A stretch of 13,058 nt of DNA from Nitrospirota bacterium. Its GTDB lineage: Bacteria > Nitrospirota > Thermodesulfovibrionia > Thermodesulfovibrionales > JdFR-88. Below are positions 1 to 7,340 of this stretch, one piece after another (position 1 is the first letter of the stretch; each line of letters opens with the position of its first letter). A program made the position numbers and the translations under genes. The stretch lies in assembly GCA_021825785.1 (NCBI GenBank), contig JAKAGP010000010.1:1-13058 (forward strand), read 5' to 3'. The notes under the pieces were generated by a model, which saw only the letters and a list, made by a program, of their open reading frames with translations, ran no database searches and was not told the origin of the DNA.

Positions 1-929
1 GAGGCCCCCTTGGCCTTGAAAGCGGGCAAAAGTTCAACCGGGAAGATGTCGAAAAATTGATCGCCCCTGTAATGGAAAGGTTTACCCGGCAAATGGAGCG
101 GACTTTCAAACATTTCGAGGGGACGCAGGGACACGGGAGGGTTGAAAAGATATATATTTCAAGCCTAATGCCCTGCCAGGCCATGGCCGGCCATTTCGGC
201 AGGCATCTGGGCGTGGGGTGCGTCTTTTTCGACCCCCTTAAAGAAGTATTGCAGGAAAGCAGCCTGGAGGACAGGACCGCATTGGTTCCGGCTTTTGGCC
301 TGGCCCTTTCAGATAAAACCTATACGCCAAATTTTATCCGGTCCTATAAGGAAAGGAAAAAAGCGGAGTATATCGCCAGTTTTAACCGGATGATCATATT
401 GGCCTTGGCCGGTTCACTGCTTGTTTGCTCGGCCATCGCGGCGCATGAATGGCGCGGAGCCACGCGGGAAAAGGCCGAACTGTCAAGACTTGAAAAACAG
501 CTCCAAAAAAGCCGTCCAATAAGCGAGAAAACCATTGCCAGGATGGCCTCTGCCTCAAATATGAAGGCGCGGGCATACGCAAAATTAAGCGGGAGATACA
601 CGGGAATCGCCCTTATCGGGGATCTGTCTTCCCTCACCCCTGCGTCTGTAACCCTCACAAGCTTAAAGGCCAGCCTTTCCGGAAAGTCAGGGACAGCAAA
701 TGACACGAAAAATGCCGCTTCCGGCACGGCGGAGAACTCGGCTGTCGTAACAGGGGTTGTCAGAGGCAACCGGGACATGCTTGAACCGGAACTGGCCTCA
801 TACGTGATGGGGCTTAGATCGTCGCCGCTTTTTTCCGGCGTAAACGTCCAGGCGGGCAAGATCGAGCGCACGGGACATGGCGCAGTTCTGCCCTTCGAGC
901 TTGACCTGAAGATCGGGCAGGGCAAATGA
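1..929 (+). CDS. PilM/PilN-type (MshI/GspL-like) pilus alignment protein, 5' end missing
   Basis: The reading frame is open from the first base (codons in phase from position 3), so the gene begins outside the window; a TTG at 57 is not a convincing start. The visible N-terminal part (to about 330) looks like the end of an actin-like PilM fold: a beta-strand/Ser-rich turn (IYISSLMPCQ) then a helix and GVGCVFFDPLKE. A hydrophobic segment follows (390-452, MIILALAGSLLVCSAIAAHE), then a short coiled coil (EKAELSRLEKQLQ) and a roughly 150-residue periplasmic part resembling PilN/GspL. PilM and PilN functions therefore appear fused, as in GspL and some MshI proteins. By family role it joins the cytoplasmic ATPase side to the periplasmic alignment complex. 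Its stop overlaps the next start (ATGA, 926-929). The family assignment rests on architecture and neighbours; sequence similarity is weak. Confidence 0.75.
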   Translation, partial: GPLGLESGQKFNREDVEKLIAPVMERFTRQMERTFKHFEGTQGHGRVEKIYISSLMPCQAMAGHFGRHLGVGCVFFDPLKEVLQESSLEDRTALVPAFGLALSDKTYTPNFIRSYKERKKAEYIASFNRMIILALAGSLLVCSAIAAHEWRGATREKAELSRLEKQLQKSRPISEKTIARMASASNMKARAYAKLSGRYTGIALIGDLSSLTPASVTLTSLKASLSGKSGTANDTKNAASGTAENSAVVTGVVRGNRDMLEPELASYVMGLRSSPLFSGVNVQAGKIERTGHGAVLPFELDLKIGQGK

Positions 930-1534
930 GAAAAAAGATCGCCGGGGCGCTCCATATCCCGGAAGAATGCGTACGGAAGCTTGCTATGAGCCTTGCGGCC
1001 GTGATCGTTTTTTTAATGGCCGCCGTTGTACCGGGAAGCCTCGTCTTGGGACATCTGGGCAAAAAGATCCGTGAGGTGCACCGGGAGCTGGATGAACGCA
1101 GCAGCCTTTTGCCCCTTTATGCAACCCTGGGAAAGGCCTCAAATTCCGGTCCGGTGAAAATAAAAATATCAGGGAAAGACCCCGCCCGCCCGCTTGCCGT
1201 TATAGATGGCGAGCCCGAACTGGCGAAAACCGGGCTCAAGCTGGCGGACCTTGGCGGAGCGCTGATGAAGATAAGGGATATCTCCAGGAGTTCGGCAATG
1301 AGGGACGTGAACATCGACCCGGATTTGAACAATGCCGCCGGGAATGCCGGACAGGGCGCAGCCACCTTTGCCGTTAATGTCTCTTTCAAAGGCAGTTTTG
1401 AAAACTTCAGGACGTTCCTGATCAATATTTACGCGCTGCCATATGTGGAAAATATCGCGTCTCTTTCTATAGAGAAGGAGGCGGACGGGCGGACGCTCGA
1501 CTTTGGAGCAAAGATCATGCTGGCACAGAGTTGA
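926..1534 (+). CDS. PilO/GspM/MshJ-like inner-membrane alignment protein
   Basis: A 202-residue bitopic protein. A short cytoplasmic N-terminus is followed by one transmembrane helix (about residues 20-42), a probable coiled coil (GKKIREVHRELDERSSLLPL) and a periplasmic domain. The periplasmic part includes an Ala/Gly-rich stretch near residue 135 and a beta-alpha-beta-like C-terminus (VNVSFKGSFENFRTFLINI), typical of the ferredoxin-like fold of PilO, GspM and PilN. PilO-type proteins pair with PilN to position the secretin over the assembly platform. The ATG overlaps the previous stop by 4 bases, implying translational coupling. PilO, MshJ and GspM cannot be separated by eye. The neighbours favour MshJ/PilO, since pilins rather than exported enzymes follow. 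Confidence 0.75.
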   Translation: MRKKIAGALHIPEECVRKLAMSLAAVIVFLMAAVVPGSLVLGHLGKKIREVHRELDERSSLLPLYATLGKASNSGPVKIKISGKDPARPLAVIDGEPELAKTGLKLADLGGALMKIRDISRSSAMRDVNIDPDLNNAAGNAGQGAATFAVNVSFKGSFENFRTFLINIYALPYVENIASLSIEKEADGRTLDFGAKIMLAQS

Positions 1535-1554
1535 GAAGGGATTTTAATTTATTT

Positions 1555-2085
1555 ATGGACCCCAAAAAAAGACAGATGATCATAGTGGCGGCAGCCGTAC
1601 TTTTTTCCCTGTACGGCCTGTTCAATCTGGCTGGCAGCAAGGCAAGGCAACATCCGGGTGTGATGGCAGGTGGTGTGACGGCGGGGCCGGATGCCGCGGC
1701 CAGGGAAGGGGAACTGAGGGCGTTCATTGCGCAAACGTCCGCCCAGCTGGCCAGCGGACGGCCAGGCACATACGATTCATACGTGGTGCGCCTGGCGGAA
1801 AGCAACTGGGGCCGCGATCCCTTTTCAGGAAAAAACTGGACGGAAAGCGAAAGCGCGGAGAAAGACAGCCCGGCGCCTCGGCCCAACTTTGCATACAACG
1901 GTTATGTGCAAAGGGGAAACCACAGGGTTGCCATTATTAATGGCAGGGAATACATGGCGGGCGATCAGCTTGAAGAGAAAGGTTTTTTTGTGAAAAAGAT
2001 ATCGTCTGCCAAAGTCATGATAAAAAACAGAAGGGACGGATCGGAGTTTGAGGTGCCTTTATCTCAACTGGAGACGGGAATTTGA
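1555..2085 (+). CDS. PilP/GspC/MshK-like periplasmic linker protein
   Basis: A small bitopic protein (176 residues from ATG 1555). It has a basic N-terminus (MDPKKRQ), one transmembrane helix (about residues 8-26), a linker rich in Ala/Gly, an RDPF motif (residues 87-90) typical of PilP/GspC-like proteins, and a small beta domain (about 112-174). That domain shows the homology-region pattern of GspC/PilP: GYVQRGNHRVAIINGREY, then a 'GDQL' turn and FEVPL strands. In the family this domain binds the N0 domain of the secretin, encoded next. The start is uncertain. TTG 1531 overlaps the previous stop (TTGA) but has no ribosome-binding site. ATG 1555 has AGAAGGG upstream at a rather long spacing (about 14 bases). 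Confidence 0.72.
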   Translation: MDPKKRQMIIVAAAVLFSLYGLFNLAGSKARQHPGVMAGGVTAGPDAAAREGELRAFIAQTSAQLASGRPGTYDSYVVRLAESNWGRDPFSGKNWTESESAEKDSPAPRPNFAYNGYVQRGNHRVAIINGREYMAGDQLEEKGFFVKKISSAKVMIKNRRDGSEFEVPLSQLETGI

Positions 2086-2129
2086 ACTTGAATAAAAGCG
2101 GGTATCAGGACAAGTGCAAAAGGGGGGGG

Positions 2130-3779
2130 ATGCCGCGCCGGGAACCACGTACGCCATTGCCGCTTCTTTTTATTTTCGTTTTTTTCATAATGCTTGCCAG
2201 CGGGTGCGCGGGCAACCGCCAGGCCGCCAAGGCCCCGTTCCCGGGCTTTGAAAAGTGGGAGAAACTCGCAAGGACATCCAAGGGCTTTTCACCCTCCCCT
2301 GTTGAAAACAACGCCCTCGTTGAAAGCAATACGTCTATCGCCAACTCCACAAATGGCACAAAGAACGGGACTGCCGGGCTCCAGCTCAGACCGCTGCCCA
2401 CGCAAAAGGTCAGCCTGAAGATGCGTGACGCCGATGTGAAATCCATATTGCGCGCGCTGGCGGTATCCACCGGCGTGAACCTTCTTGTGCCGGATGATGT
2501 GAAGGGGACCACAAGCATTGATTTTACGGAGGTCCCATGGAACCAGGCCTTCCTCAGTCTGCTCAAATCCTACGGTTTAAGTTATGTCTGGCAGGGCGAT
2601 ATCCTTCGCGTTCTTACCCTGGAGGATATGGAGCAGTCCCTAAAGGCCGAAGCGGTCCAGAGGAAGCTGGAGGCGGAGAGCCCTCTTACAACCGTCGTTG
2701 TCCCCATAAACTATGCCGATGCCAAGGGGCTGCAGAACAACCTGCAGAAATTGTTGCAGGACGAAGGCTCAAAATCCGTCAGGGGCTCGGTGCTCGTGGA
2801 CAATTACAGCAACTCCCTTATAATCCATGCCACGCCCGATGACGCGAAAAAAATGCTCTCCGTAATAAAAAGTATTGACAGGCCCACCGGGCAGATCCTG
2901 ATACGCGCCAATATAGTTGAGACAACCAGGGAAGAGGCACGGGACCTCGGCATTCAGTGGGGCGGGATACTGATGACAAACGCGAACGGCAACAACAAGA
3001 TATGGGTAACGCCGGGAGGCTCAGCCGGCAATGTTCTGTCATCCGGGTCCTCTGGCTCCGGCACAAGCACTTCGGGAGGCGGCACGGTAACGCCTTCGTT
3101 CACTCCAACGTCGGGCGCAACGGGCATCAGCCAGCAGGGCTACGGCGTAAATTTCCCGGTCCCGCAATCCACAATTCTCAATAACGGCATAGGATCGCTG
3201 GGGTTCCTGTACGGAAGCCTTACAGGCAACATTCTGGATGCGCAATTGCAGGCCCTGCAAACGGAGGGGAAGGTAAACATCATATCGAGCCCGTCCATAA
3301 CTACACTGGACAACCAGAAGGCGTTCACCCAGAGCGGCACCCGGGTCCCTTATGTGACGTACACATTTTCCGGATCGTCCACTACGCCCACGGTAAACTT
3401 TGTCGATGCCGCCCTCAAACTGGAGATCACCCCGCATATCATTAACGGCGGCAACCTGAAAATGTCTGTCGTCATCAACAAAGATGATGTCGACACGTCG
3501 CGTGAGGTGCAGGGAAACCCTTTCATTCTGCAAAAGCAGACCGAAACGACCCTGATCGTTAAAAACGGAGAAACCGTGGTAATATCCGGGTTGACCAGCC
3601 AGAATTTGTCGTCCAACGTAAACGGGGTGCCGTTCCTGAAGGATATACCGTTTCTCGGATGGCTTTTCAAGGGGGAACACAAGGACAATACTATGAACCA
3701 GGTGCTTATTTTCATTACCCCGTACATTTTGCCCAGGGAAGCCCCGGTGGCCGCGCAGGCCGCGACCCTGAAAAAGTGA
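2130..3779 (+). CDS. mshL: Outer-membrane secretin of an MSHA-type pilus (MshL/PilQ family), lipoprotein
   Basis: Forms the outer-membrane channel through which the pilus passes. From ATG 2130 (preceded by a G-rich tract) the product is 549 residues. It starts with a basic lipoprotein signal peptide: hydrophobic core residues 10-22, lipobox ALA-Ser-Gly-Cys type, lipidated Cys26. A disordered Asn/Thr/Ser linker follows. Domains in order: STN/N0 (about 94-163, with MRDADVKSILRALA and VPWNQAFLSLLKSYGLSY), NolW/N1 (about 187-250, ending ATPDDAKKMLSVIKSIDRP), then the secretin barrel domain (about 253-535). The barrel region contains IISSPSITTLDNQKA, LEITPHI, GETVVISGL and the C-terminal VPFLKDIPFLGWLF (500-513). 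A Gly/Ser/Thr-rich insert occupies about 296-335. TTG 2082, overlapping the previous stop, would add 16 residues but puts a long tail before the signal peptide. MshL versus PilQ is decided mainly by neighbours. Confidence 0.9.
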   Translation: MPRREPRTPLPLLFIFVFFIMLASGCAGNRQAAKAPFPGFEKWEKLARTSKGFSPSPVENNALVESNTSIANSTNGTKNGTAGLQLRPLPTQKVSLKMRDADVKSILRALAVSTGVNLLVPDDVKGTTSIDFTEVPWNQAFLSLLKSYGLSYVWQGDILRVLTLEDMEQSLKAEAVQRKLEAESPLTTVVVPINYADAKGLQNNLQKLLQDEGSKSVRGSVLVDNYSNSLIIHATPDDAKKMLSVIKSIDRPTGQILIRANIVETTREEARDLGIQWGGILMTNANGNNKIWVTPGGSAGNVLSSGSSGSGTSTSGGGTVTPSFTPTSGATGISQQGYGVNFPVPQSTILNNGIGSLGFLYGSLTGNILDAQLQALQTEGKVNIISSPSITTLDNQKAFTQSGTRVPYVTYTFSGSSTTPTVNFVDAALKLEITPHIINGGNLKMSVVINKDDVDTSREVQGNPFILQKQTETTLIVKNGETVVISGLTSQNLSSNVNGVPFLKDIPFLGWLFKGEHKDNTMNQVLIFITPYILPREAPVAAQAATLKK

Positions 3780-3840
3780 GCGCGGCCCGGCGGAGCAATG
3801 GAAAAGACGGAGCACTGGAAATGATGATACGGGGCCGCGC

Positions 3841-5544
3841 ATGATAGTAACGAAACGCTTGGGGGAGATGCTCACCGAAAGCGGGATTCTGACCGCGGCC
3901 GGGCTGGAGAAAGCCCTCCAGGGCCAAAGAGGCTCTGGTCTTAAACTGGGGCAATATCTCGTTCAGCGCGGAATTGTGTCCGAAATACAGATATGCGAGC
4001 TGCTGTGCGGGCAGTTGAAGGTAAAGAGGTACCATCCGGACCTGTTCCCGGTGAATATAGGGCTTGCCGAGCTCATACCTTTTGACATGGCCCAGAAATG
4101 CCAGGTAGCGCCCTTGCAGCGGAAGGGCCGCCTCCTTGTCGTCGCCACAACGGACCCTCTCGATATTATTGCAATGGACTCCATTGAGGACCGGACGGAC
4201 TGTGAAGTGGAGCCCGTCATCTGCACGGAAATGGAATTGACGAAGCTGCACAAGTTACTCTATTCGTCCCAGATGGGGCTGGGCGGCGTTGTGACCTCCA
4301 TGGAAGGGGAGGAAAGATTCGCCATTGAAAAAGCGGAGGAGAACCTGGAGGATATCCAGGTCTCCTCGACGCAGGACATGGGCAACACCCCGGCCGTCAT
4401 ACGGCTGGTGAACTCCATCTTCGCCAATGCGATACAGGAAAGGGCAAGCGATATCCACATAAGCCCGCAGCAAAACGGCCTCCAGTTACGGTTCAGGATC
4501 GATGGCAGGCTAAACAGCATGCCGGCGCCCCCCAAATCGATGTTCCTGCCGGTGGTGGCGCGCATAAAGATATTGTCGGGCATGGACATAACCCAGTCCA
4601 GGGTCCCCCAGGACGGGCGTTTCACGCTCCGCCTGGGCAACAGGATGATAAATGTAAGGGCCTCGACCGTACCGACGCTTCACGGCGAAAACCTTGTGCT
4701 CAGGCTCCTGGACACCAGTTTGGGCATTTTAACGCTCGACAGGCTTGGGATGTCGGAGGCGGATGCGGAAAGGGTGAGGGGGATGGTCCAAAAACCCTAC
4801 GGGATGGTCCTCAGCACAGGCCCGACCGGCAGCGGCAAAACGAGCAGCCTGTACGCCATTATCCAGCAGATAGATACTCCCGACGTACATATAGTGACCC
4901 TTGAGGATCCCGTGGAGTACAAGATCGAGAGCATCCGCCAGATACAGCTCAATGCGAAGGCTGGAATGACCTTTGCCAGCGGACTGAGGGCGATACTCCG
5001 CCAGGACCCGGATGTGATAATGGTGGGCGAGATACGTGACAGCGAAACCGCCGCCATCGCCGTCAGGGCTGCGCAGACAGGGCACCGGCTGCTTAGCACC
5101 ATGCACACAAACGACGCCGCCGGCGCCGTTTCCAGGCTCGTGGATATGGGCATCGAGCCTTACCTTGTTTCCTCGATCCTCCTGGTTTCTTTTGCGCAAA
5201 GGCTGGTCAGGACTATATGTCCCTACTGCAAGGAGCCGTATACGCCCCACGCAAAAGCGCTCGCTTCCTGGGGTCTGGACCGGGTGGAAGGAGCTACCTT
5301 TATGCGTGGAAGAGGCTGCCAGCAGTGCATGCAGACCGGTTTTATGGGCAGGACAGGCATTTTCGAGGTCCTTGTGAACAATGAGACCATGCAGGAGATG
5401 ATACTGAAGAAGGCCCCGGCACAGGAAATGACGCGCGAAGCGGTCTCATCCGGCATTATGAGGACCCTGAAGCAGGACGCAACGGACAAAGTGGCCAAAG
5501 GCATCACCACGCTCGAGGAAGCGCAGGCGACGGTAATGTCGTAA
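3841..5544 (+). CDS. mshE: MshE-type pilus assembly ATPase with c-di-GMP-binding MshEN domain
   Basis: Hexameric GspE/PilB-family ATPase that drives pilin polymerisation at the cytoplasmic face. The 567-residue length fits MshE. The N-terminal MshEN domain has two 24-residue motifs (6-29 and 35-58), described under findings, which in this family bind c-di-GMP. The ATPase core is complete: Walker A GPTGSGKT (327-334), Asp box TLEDPVEY (353-360), Walker B with DVIMVGEIRD (391-400), His box around His415 and His422 (TMHTND). A zinc-binding tetracysteine follows (Cys460, Cys463, Cys493, Cys496), a mark of extension ATPases as opposed to PilT retraction ATPases. ATG 3841 lies 61 bases after the secretin stop with only a weak GGGG upstream, but it places the first MshEN motif at the expected N-terminal position. 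Confidence 0.95.
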   Translation: MIVTKRLGEMLTESGILTAAGLEKALQGQRGSGLKLGQYLVQRGIVSEIQICELLCGQLKVKRYHPDLFPVNIGLAELIPFDMAQKCQVAPLQRKGRLLVVATTDPLDIIAMDSIEDRTDCEVEPVICTEMELTKLHKLLYSSQMGLGGVVTSMEGEERFAIEKAEENLEDIQVSSTQDMGNTPAVIRLVNSIFANAIQERASDIHISPQQNGLQLRFRIDGRLNSMPAPPKSMFLPVVARIKILSGMDITQSRVPQDGRFTLRLGNRMINVRASTVPTLHGENLVLRLLDTSLGILTLDRLGMSEADAERVRGMVQKPYGMVLSTGPTGSGKTSSLYAIIQQIDTPDVHIVTLEDPVEYKIESIRQIQLNAKAGMTFASGLRAILRQDPDVIMVGEIRDSETAAIAVRAAQTGHRLLSTMHTNDAAGAVSRLVDMGIEPYLVSSILLVSFAQRLVRTICPYCKEPYTPHAKALASWGLDRVEGATFMRGRGCQQCMQTGFMGRTGIFEVLVNNETMQEMILKKAPAQEMTREAVSSGIMRTLKQDATDKVAKGITTLEEAQATVMS

Positions 5545-5562
5545 AAATAAAAAAGAGAAAAT

Positions 5563-6780
5563 ATGAACTATTCTTACCAGGCGATAAACAATCTTGGAAA
5601 CGTCATAAAAGGGACCATTGACGCCGCCTCGGAACAGGCGGCCAAAGAGGCCGTTGCTTCAGGCGGGCTTATACCGGTGCAGGTTGCGCCCGCAAAGGAA
5701 AAAGGCGGCCTTTCCGTGAAGAAGGGCATGGGCGGGTTCACCCAGAAAGTGAAAACCCGGGAGCTGGTCCTGTTCTCCAAGCAGTTCCGCTCGATGTTCA
5801 GCGCTGGCATTCCAGCCCTTCGCCTGTTGGAAGTGCTTGAGATGCAGACCGAAAACAGCCTGTTAAAAAAAGCTGTTTCAGGCATGCGTGAGGACATAAG
5901 CCAGGGGTTGACCCTCAAGGAAGCCATGGAGAAGCATCCCGCCATCTTCTCACCCCTCTATTGCAACATGATAGGCGCCGGGGAGGCAAGCGGCAAGATC
6001 CCGGAGGTGCTGGAAAGGCTCTCCTACATGCTGGAGCATGAAGAGAAGGTGAAATCGGACATCCGCTCCGCGATGCAATATCCGGTGGTTGTGGTCATAA
6101 CACTTGCGGGGGCGTTTTTTTTCCTCCTCACCTTCGTGATCCCAAAGTTCGCCGCGGTATTTTCGAAGGCGCGCATCACTCTGCCTCTGCCCACGCGGAT
6201 AGCCATCTCCATGCATGATGCCCTGATAGGGCATTGGTATGTTATATTGATCGGGGCCGTCTGCTTTCTGGCCGGGCTAAGAACGTATCTCAAGACTGAA
6301 AACGGCAGGTTCGTGAAGGACTCCTTCCTGCTGCGCCTCCCGGTTTTCGGCCCCATGTTCGTCAAGGCGGCGGTCTCACGGTTTTCAAGCATCCTTGCGA
6401 TACTGCTTTCAAGCGGCGTGCCTGTGATCAGCGCCCTGACGATACTTTCAGGCACCATCGGCAACTCGGCCATCGCCAGGGCCTTCGAGGCCATAAAAGG
6501 GCAGATGGTTGAGGGAAAGGGCCTCGCCGGCCCATTGTCCGAGGCGAAATTTTTTACCCCCATGGTGGTAAGCATGGTTGCCATCGGAGAGGAATCAGGC
6601 GACCTTGAAGGAATGCTAAAGGAAATAGCGGTCCATTACGATGAGGAGGTGAGGTATGCGGTAAGCCGGCTGGCGGATCTGATCACGCCCGCGCTGACAC
6701 TGGCGCTGGCTGTTGTAGTCGGTTTTTTTGCCCTGGCGGTATTCATGCCCATGTGGGACATGACGAAGATGGTCAAATAA
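5563..6780 (+). CDS. mshG: GspF/PilC-family pilus platform protein (MshG-like)
   Basis: Polytopic inner-membrane platform that couples the assembly ATPase to pilin insertion. The 405-residue length is the family norm. The N-terminal residues 1-60 (MNYSYQAINNLGNVIKGTID) match the usual PilC/GspF opening. Two T2SF repeats follow (about 67-198 and 266-401); each has a SKQFRSMFSAGIP- or SRFSSILAILLSSGVP-type start and a GEASG/GEESG turn. Three transmembrane segments lie near 174-198, 226-243 and 376-397. It follows the ATPase gene by 18 bases, with an AGAG-type ribosome-binding site before ATG 5563. PilC, GspF and MshG cannot be told apart without a tree; context favours MshG. Confidence 0.93.
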   Translation: MNYSYQAINNLGNVIKGTIDAASEQAAKEAVASGGLIPVQVAPAKEKGGLSVKKGMGGFTQKVKTRELVLFSKQFRSMFSAGIPALRLLEVLEMQTENSLLKKAVSGMREDISQGLTLKEAMEKHPAIFSPLYCNMIGAGEASGKIPEVLERLSYMLEHEEKVKSDIRSAMQYPVVVVITLAGAFFFLLTFVIPKFAAVFSKARITLPLPTRIAISMHDALIGHWYVILIGAVCFLAGLRTYLKTENGRFVKDSFLLRLPVFGPMFVKAAVSRFSSILAILLSSGVPVISALTILSGTIGNSAIARAFEAIKGQMVEGKGLAGPLSEAKFFTPMVVSMVAIGEESGDLEGMLKEIAVHYDEEVRYAVSRLADLITPALTLALAVVVGFFALAVFMPMWDMTKMVK

Positions 6781-6824
6781 CGAGGGATTTTACTTTATTT
6801 TCCGTAAAACTAAAAGGAGACAAA

Positions 6825-7271
6825 ATGAAAAAAATGAAAATGATTCTGGGGAGCGAGGGCGGTTTTACCCTCATCGAGATGATAGCCGTGATCGTGATAA
6901 TCGGCATACTGGCGGCCGTTGCCATTCCCAGGTATATGGACGCGCAGGACAGGGCTAGGACTGCCGCAGTGCAGGGTGCGTTGGCCGCAGCGAAAGCGAA
7001 TGTCACGATGTCCTATGCGGCTGCGATCATCAACGGGTGCACTCCCAGCACTATTAAATTTAGCAGCAGCGCATGGACATGCACCAACATTCAAGGTGGC
7101 AATATCGCTCCCGCAACCAATCTTGGGGATTTCACTGTCTCAAGTTACACAGGCTGTACGAGCGTGGGTGCGCACCCCTGCAGTATCGATATTACCTTGG
7201 CCACGACCTCGCCATCCTGGCTTGGCAGCGTCCCTTCGGCAGCCTTGAGCAATACAATAACCGTGCAATAA
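6825..7271 (+). CDS. mshA: Probable major type IV pilin (MshA-like prepilin)
   Basis: A 148-residue prepilin. ATG 6825 is chosen because AAAAGGAGA stands 5-6 bases upstream, the best ribosome-binding site in the operon; an upstream in-frame ATG at 6753 lies inside mshG. The 13-residue leader ends in Gly13, giving cleavage before Phe14 (GG/FTLIEM) with the conserved Glu at mature position 5. The hydrophobic helix IAVIVIIGILAAVAIPRY follows, with the IPRY ending common in major pilins. The globular part has four cysteines (72, 86, 111, 119), compatible with two disulfides. First place in the pilin block, strong ribosome-binding site and a 3' hairpin all suggest the most highly expressed subunit. 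The symbol is assigned by analogy; MshB-like or PilA-like naming is possible. Confidence 0.85.
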   Translation: MKKMKMILGSEGGFTLIEMIAVIVIIGILAAVAIPRYMDAQDRARTAAVQGALAAAKANVTMSYAAAIINGCTPSTIKFSSSAWTCTNIQGGNIAPATNLGDFTVSSYTGCTSVGAHPCSIDITLATTSPSWLGSVPSAALSNTITVQ

Positions 7272-7282
7272 AAAAGATTGTC

Positions 7283-7330
7283 TGCCGGCGGCATTACCCG
7301 GAAGCTTATTGAACGGGTATGCTGCCGGCA
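7283..7330 (+). promoter_or_regulatory. Strong GC-rich stem-loop between major pilin and minor prepilin genes
   Basis: The left arm (7283-7300, TGCCGGCGGCATTACCCG) pairs with the right arm (7314-7330, CGGGTATGCTGCCGGCA). This gives about 17 base pairs with one bulged T and one G-T wobble, around a 13-base loop. It starts 11 bases after the pilin stop and ends 10 bases before the next start. No T-run follows, so it is not a classical intrinsic terminator. A partial transcription barrier or an mRNA-stabilising 3' end for the pilin transcript fits better. The pairing is read directly; the role is inferred. Confidence 0.7.
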
Positions 7331-7340
7331 TATCAATGAT

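Noticed and set aside
344..955. Open frame of about 200 codons on the minus strand opposite the PilM/PilN-like gene
   Set aside because: Fully antisense to the operon, no ribosome-binding site or domain pattern; treated as a shadow.
2082..2129. TTG 2082 (TTGA overlap) as start of the secretin gene
   Set aside because: It places 16 extra polar residues before an already complete lipoprotein signal peptide; ATG 2130 is more natural, although it cannot be excluded.
3798..3824. Mini-frame MEKTEHWK between the secretin and ATPase genes
   Set aside because: Eight codons only, with the GGAG too close to the ATG; no support as a leader peptide beyond its position.
3039..3875. Open frame of 278 codons on the minus strand opposite the secretin gene
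   Set aside because: It is antisense to a well-supported gene with clear domains, shows no recognisable motif and has Arg/Gly-rich composition typical of a shadow frame in GC-rich DNA.
6753..6824. ATG 6753 as start of the major pilin
   Set aside because: It lies inside mshG and has no ribosome-binding site, whereas ATG 6825 has AAGGAG at proper spacing and a standard leader.
7278..7340. TTG 7278 as start of the MshC-like prepilin
   Set aside because: It would translate through the stem-loop and give a 31-residue leader; ATG 7341 gives a normal 10-residue prepilin leader.
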